From Burkholderia contaminans (lineage in GTDB: Bacteria; Pseudomonadota; Gammaproteobacteria; Burkholderiales; Burkholderiaceae), in the NCBI RefSeq assembly GCF_029633825.1, contig NZ_CP090641.1, positions 2,852,001-2,916,000 on the forward strand: a stretch of DNA of 64,000 nt. Reading direction: 5' to 3'. Positions 62,597 through 64,000 of the stretch are shown here, one piece after another (within the stretch, counting starts at the first letter, position 1; each line of letters starts with the position of its first letter). A program made the translations under genes and the position numbers. The notes under the pieces are model-generated. The model saw only the letters and a list, made by a program, of their open reading frames with translations. It did no database searches and had not been told where the DNA came from.

Positions 62597-64000
62597 CTAA
62601 GCCGTGCCGGTTGCCACCTGCACGCCACCGCCATCGGCCTTCATCAACCGGCCTGCGTCGCGTAACGCCGCCCGGACCGTCTCCGGCGTAAACGGCGGCG
62701 CGTAGAACCGCACACCGGTCGCATCGAACAACGCGTTCGCGACGGCGGCCGGGCCCGGCACCGACGCCGATTCTCCCGCGCCGAGCGGCGGCTCGCCTTG
62801 CCTCGGCATCAGCACGACGTCGACGTCCGGCACTTCCGCGAAGGTCAGGATCGGATAGCTCGCCCATTCGCGCGACGCGACCTTGCCGTCGGCGAAGCGC
62901 ACGCGCTCCTTCAGCGTGCGGCTCAATACCTGGATCACGTTGCCGTGGATCTGGTGGCGCACGCCATCGGGGTTGATCATCGTGCCCGTATCCTGGCCGA
63001 CCGTGACGCGTTCGATGCGGATCTCGCCCGACACGCGATCGACGCTCAGGTCGACGATCCATGCCGACCACGCCGCGCCGAAGCCGGGGAAGCGGCTGTG
63101 CACGTAGCGTGCATAGGCGATCCCGCGGCCGCGCACGAGCCGCGACGTAGCGGGATCATGCGGCGCGCCTGGCACGCGCGGCGTCCAGCCCGCGCGGTCG
63201 GCCACGGCCTGCAGCAGTTCGGTCGCGCGCGTGTCCCGCAGGTGGCGCAGCCGGAACGCGAGCGGGTCGACGCCGGTCAGCGCCGCGCATTCGTCGACGA
63301 ATGCATCGTGCGCGAACGAGTTCGGCAGCGCCGACACGCCGCGCAGCCACGATGCGCGCACCAGCGGCGCGAGATCCTCGCAGACGAAGCGGCGATGCGG
63401 GCTCGCGTACGGCGACACGGCCGTGCGGTCGCCCATCTCGAACACGCGCGGCTCGGGCGCGATCGTGCCGGTCAGCAGCGCCGCGAGCAGCGGCGCGTCG
63501 TTCGACGGGTAGCGCGTCGTGAAGTCGTAGCCGAGCAGGCGGCCGTCGCGCGTGACGGTGCCGCTCACCTGCATCGACTGGCCCGCGCCTTTCGGTTCCC
63601 ACAGATGTTCGTCCGCGCGCGACAGCTGCACGCGCACCGGGCGGCCGACCGCGCGCGACAGCAGCAGCGCGTCGCCGCATACGTCGTCCGCGCCATTGCG
63701 GCCGTAGCAGCCGGCCGCTTCCATCCGCACCACGTCGAAATCGGCTTCGTCGCGCGCAACGAGCGTCGCGAGGTCATGGCGCAGCGACACGGGATTCTGC
63801 GTGCCGGACCACACGGTGATCCGGCCGTTGCCCGGTTCGCGATAGTCGGCGAGCGCGCATGACGGGCCGATCGAGCCGTGCATCTGGAACGGCCACGCAT
63901 AGGTGCGCGACAGCGTGATCGTGTCGGGCTGCGCGCGCGCCGCATCGACGTCGCCTTCGTCGAGCAGCACGCGGCGTTTGGCCGGCGCGGCGGCGATCGC
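62597..64000 (-). CDS. Molybdenum hydroxylase large subunit (xanthine dehydrogenase family), 5' end outside window
   Basis: The C-terminal 468 or so residues are visible; the frame runs off the right edge, so the start is missing. Molybdopterin-binding features include WPFQMHGSIGPSCALADY, VWSGTQNPVSLR, EAAGCYGRNGADDV and, near the end, GAGESASVPGPAAVANALFDATG, where the Glu is the catalytic base. The pattern resembles isoquinoline 1-oxidoreductase beta or nicotinate dehydrogenase subunits. The small iron-sulfur subunit should lie beyond the window. The product hydroxylates a heterocycle or aldehyde; substrate unknown. Confidence 0.85.
   Translation of the reverse strand, partial: AIAAAPAKRRVLLDEGDVDAARAQPDTITLSRTYAWPFQMHGSIGPSCALADYREPGNGRITVWSGTQNPVSLRHDLATLVARDEADFDVVRMEAAGCYGRNGADDVCGDALLLSRAVGRPVRVQLSRADEHLWEPKGAGQSMQVSGTVTRDGRLLGYDFTTRYPSNDAPLLAALLTGTIAPEPRVFEMGDRTAVSPYASPHRRFVCEDLAPLVRASWLRGVSALPNSFAHDAFVDECAALTGVDPLAFRLRHLRDTRATELLQAVADRAGWTPRVPGAPHDPATSRLVRGRGIAYARYVHSRFPGFGAAWSAWIVDLSVDRVSGEIRIERVTVGQDTGTMINPDGVRHQIHGNVIQVLSRTLKERVRFADGKVASREWASYPILTFAEVPDVDVVLMPRQGEPPLGAGESASVPGPAAVANALFDATGVRFYAPPFTPETVRAALRDAGRLMKADGGGVQVATGTA

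Overview
The window is GC-rich chromosomal DNA whose gene content, codon use and dense LysR/MFS/ABC complement point to a Burkholderia, most likely of the B. cepacia complex, probably a secondary replicon because no core translation or replication genes are present. This rests on recognising protein families by eye; no search was run.

Left part (1-9692): a complete selenocysteine locus. fdnG has an in-frame TGA (Sec) followed by a SECIS-like hairpin, then fdnH, fdnI, fdhE, selA, selB and the Sec tRNA. selB as given has two single-base frame disruptions near its 3' end. A nested inverted-repeat element of about 285 bp separates fdnI from fdhE.

9.9-14.3 kb: a reductase of the NAD-epimerase type divergent from an AraC regulator, then a transketolase. 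14.3-23.4 kb: an AT-rich upstream region followed by an unusual cluster: a double-HTH LuxR protein (frame broken at an A7 run), a protein made of nine 38-residue amphipathic repeats, a subtilase with no signal peptide, a secreted RNase T2-like protein without catalytic residues, two membrane proteins, a GH19 muralytic/chitinolytic enzyme and an exported GNAT-like protein. Spacing and overlaps suggest one operon. This is the best candidate for an undescribed system.

23.4-31 kb: Nudix hydrolase, NCS2 xanthine-type permease, two LysR/SDR divergent pairs, an ABM monooxygenase and an iron alcohol dehydrogenase. 31-38.7 kb: an acid-stress polyamine set, speF-type ornithine decarboxylase on the minus strand, adiA-type arginine decarboxylase and a PotE-type antiporter on the plus strand. 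A TnpB element sits between the two decarboxylases, just upstream of adiA.

38.7-52.4 kb: LysR with a divergent glycolipid-binding protein, then a sulfonate/sulfate-ester scavenging region: several SsuA-type binding proteins, two SsuC-type permeases, one ATPase, two TauD-type dioxygenases, plus a dipeptide-type binding protein and a DUF427 protein. 52.5-58 kb: a drug-efflux MFS gene (frame broken once), the remnant of an AEC transporter, and a LysR / hydantoin-racemase / NCS1-permease set. 58-64 kb: small envelope proteins, a DUF4397 lipoprotein, an ACS-type MFS transporter with a MarR regulator, and a molybdenum hydroxylase large subunit cut by the window end.

Four genes (selB twice, the LuxR gene, the MFS gene) are each broken by a change that reads as loss of one base. 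This could be consensus error in the assembly and tempers any claim of true gene decay.
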